DNA from: Nitrospira defluvii | GTDB taxonomy: Bacteria; Nitrospirota; Nitrospiria; Nitrospirales; Nitrospiraceae | Direction of reading: 5' to 3' | Length of the DNA: 64,000 nt | NCBI RefSeq assembly: GCF_905220995.1 | Contig: NZ_CAJNBJ010000001.1 | Coordinates: 310,001 to 374,000, forward strand | Shown: positions 62,781 to 64,000 of the stretch, piece after piece | Numbering within the stretch: position 1 is the stretch's first letter | How the letters are laid out: every line of letters starts with the position of its first letter | Position numbers and translations under genes: made by a program | The notes under the pieces: model-generated | The model's database searches: none | What the model was told of the DNA's origin: nothing | Seen by the model: the letters and a program-made list of their open reading frames with translations, nothing else

Positions 62781-64000
62781 CTACTTGGCCCCTGCCGGAA
62801 CCGGGCTCCCCTCATGCGCATGGCCCTTTGAATCGGATGGGCGCAAGGTCACGATGATCGCGAAGCTAACCACTGCATAAAAGACGATGGTAATGCCGGT
62901 GATCCACCAGGCCGAATACGAAAGAGTCGGCGTGAAGGATTCCGCCGTGAAATCCGGCAACAGGTTGTACGTATGGAAGTACTTCCGCAAGAGTGACCGC
63001 ACGGCGCCCATCAGACCCATCGTCCAGATTGCGCTAAACGCCAGGAAGACCAGCACGAATTGAGAGGCAAAATCGATCTTGCCCCACACGATCGTCCCTT
63101 GCGACACAGCTCGGTTATAAATGACGTAGTTCACCACCGTGACGAAGACCAGTGTGAACGCGGCAGAATTCTTCGCCGGCATCAGCGCGAGGAAGTTCCA
63201 ATCTGACGGCAGCTCCAATTCAGCAACCAACTTCGCGCCCGTCGGCACGAAACCATGTGGCGTCATCCAGATCGCATTACCCACGACCACCATCAAGAAG
63301 CCGATCTTGATGACCGTGCTTGAGGAGACCGTCAGCGGGATGAAGCGCCCAAGGACCGCCGGCGCAAGCAAGAGCGGCAACAGGAACGCCAGCGATGTGG
63401 GATCCGGCACCGGATAATCGGTCAAGACTTTAGTCATAACGATGGGCAGGAGAACCATCACCATCGGAGCGACCACGGTCATACGAACGCGTTCCACACC
63501 TTCGATACGTTTCATACTGAGCCAGATATAATAGTTACTGGCCAGAAAGATCAGACCGATCATCGCCCCCTGCATCTCGAAGAACATCGACAACTGGTCG
63601 GCCATCATGTAGGGACAGATGGACGCGTCATAGTCGCACAATTCGTAAGCGAGCAAGTAGCCCATGAACGGCAAGAACAACAACGCCCCGACCCCGATCA
63701 TATTGCCGACAAACCCCATCCAGTCGTAGTAGGCCCGATCCTCTTCCTTCTTCGCGCCCATGAACATATAGGCAGCGATGAGCCCGGCCACGAAACCTCC
63801 GAACGTCACGTTGCCGACAAGGCGGTGCAGGTTCAGCGGCATCCAGCTGTAATTGAAGACCTTATCCCACAGAGAGGCGGTCGCCAGAAATTCGGCCGGG
63901 GAGATACCCTCGGCCCGCACCGGGGTATTCATAAAGGAGGTGGGAGCGTCGATCACAAACAGGGTGATCGACCCGATGAGGTTGAGCAGCACGCCGAGAG
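62781..64000 (-). CDS. Cytochrome bd-like oxidase subunit (partial, cut by right edge)
   Basis: The frame is open to the right edge, so the N-terminus lies outside. The visible part of about 405 residues has about ten membrane helices, with NLHRLVGNVTFGGFVAGLIA, YYDWMGFVGNMIGVGALLFLP and NYYIWLSMKRIEG, similar in order to the gene at 56928-58808. It is the first gene of the operon inside the window. Two bd-like paralogues in one operon with bc-type subunits suggest one multi-subunit quinol-oxidising complex. Confidence 0.88.
   Translation of the reverse strand, partial: LGVLLNLIGSITLFVIDAPTSFMNTPVRAEGISPAEFLATASLWDKVFNYSWMPLNLHRLVGNVTFGGFVAGLIAAYMFMGAKKEEDRAYYDWMGFVGNMIGVGALLFLPFMGYLLAYELCDYDASICPYMMADQLSMFFEMQGAMIGLIFLASNYYIWLSMKRIEGVERVRMTVVAPMVMVLLPIVMTKVLTDYPVPDPTSLAFLLPLLLAPAVLGRFIPLTVSSSTVIKIGFLMVVVGNAIWMTPHGFVPTGAKLVAELELPSDWNFLALMPAKNSAAFTLVFVTVVNYVIYNRAVSQGTIVWGKIDFASQFVLVFLAFSAIWTMGLMGAVRSLLRKYFHTYNLLPDFTAESFTPTLSYSAWWITGITIVFYAVVSFAIIVTLRPSDSKGHAHEGSPVPAGAK

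Noticed and set aside
1-64000. CRISPR arrays, rRNA genes and insertion-sequence transposases
   Set aside because: Looked for by eye; no regular spacer-repeat series, rRNA-like sequence or transposase motif was found.

Overview
The window looks like chromosome from a Nitrospira-type nitrite oxidiser. This is inferred from a Gram-negative UBact/20S-proteasome operon, a long respiratory operon that mixes bc1-type and cytochrome bd-like subunits with several c-type cytochromes, GC-rich coding DNA and Gram-negative lipoproteins and outer-membrane-like proteins. No rRNA, CRISPR array or transposase was seen.

Layout. 1-4081 (minus): a membrane sensor protein running off the left edge, preceded by an unusual PilZ-PilZ-hydrolase-methyltransferase fusion. 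4655-5970 (plus): a lipoprotein and an exported beta-rich protein. 6040-15409 (minus): a compact operon reading HD hydrolase, YjbQ, HtrA protease, Mpa/ARC ATPase, Dop, UBact, PrcB, PrcA, PafA, which is a complete tagging and degradation pathway. 15571-18793 (plus): an exported protein, a HIT protein, a membrane protein and a TPR/Sel1 protein. 18807-25566 (plus): a membrane CHASE2/sigma-54 activator, a sigma-54-like promoter, then an OmpA-like protein, a VIT-VWA sortase substrate and a class GN sortase. 25587-37649: GT87 and GT-C-like glycosyltransferases, an RND pump subunit, a P450 and a GH15 enzyme.

37696-50429 is a tRNA-Thr integration hot spot. The gene for tRNA-Thr(CGU) at 50354-50429 is the target. 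An exact 47-bp copy of its 3' part lies at 41844 and a decayed copy at 37696, giving two tandem islands. The older left island carries a Fic protein with an operator array, a TPR protein and a DUF433/DUF5615 toxin-antitoxin pair whose toxin gene is broken by one nonsense codon. The younger right island carries an exported trypsin, a trypco2 protein, a propeller lipoprotein, an AbiTii protein and an RX4H (HEPN-like) protein, followed by a Rep_trans/MOBT-type initiator with an oriT-like hairpin, an excisionase-like protein and a tyrosine integrase. The defence-like cargo is visibly richer in A+T than the surroundings and is the best candidate for an undescribed system.

50613-64000: a lipoprotein with a degenerate caspase-like domain, a UbiA prenyltransferase, then a minus-strand respiratory operon: bd-like subunit (cut by the right edge), cytochrome c, PRC-Rieske protein, cytochrome b, membrane protein, second bd-like subunit, two monoheme cytochromes c, an NxrC/ethylbenzene-dehydrogenase-gamma-like protein and a diheme cytochrome c. 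All functions are read from sequence motifs; no database search was possible.
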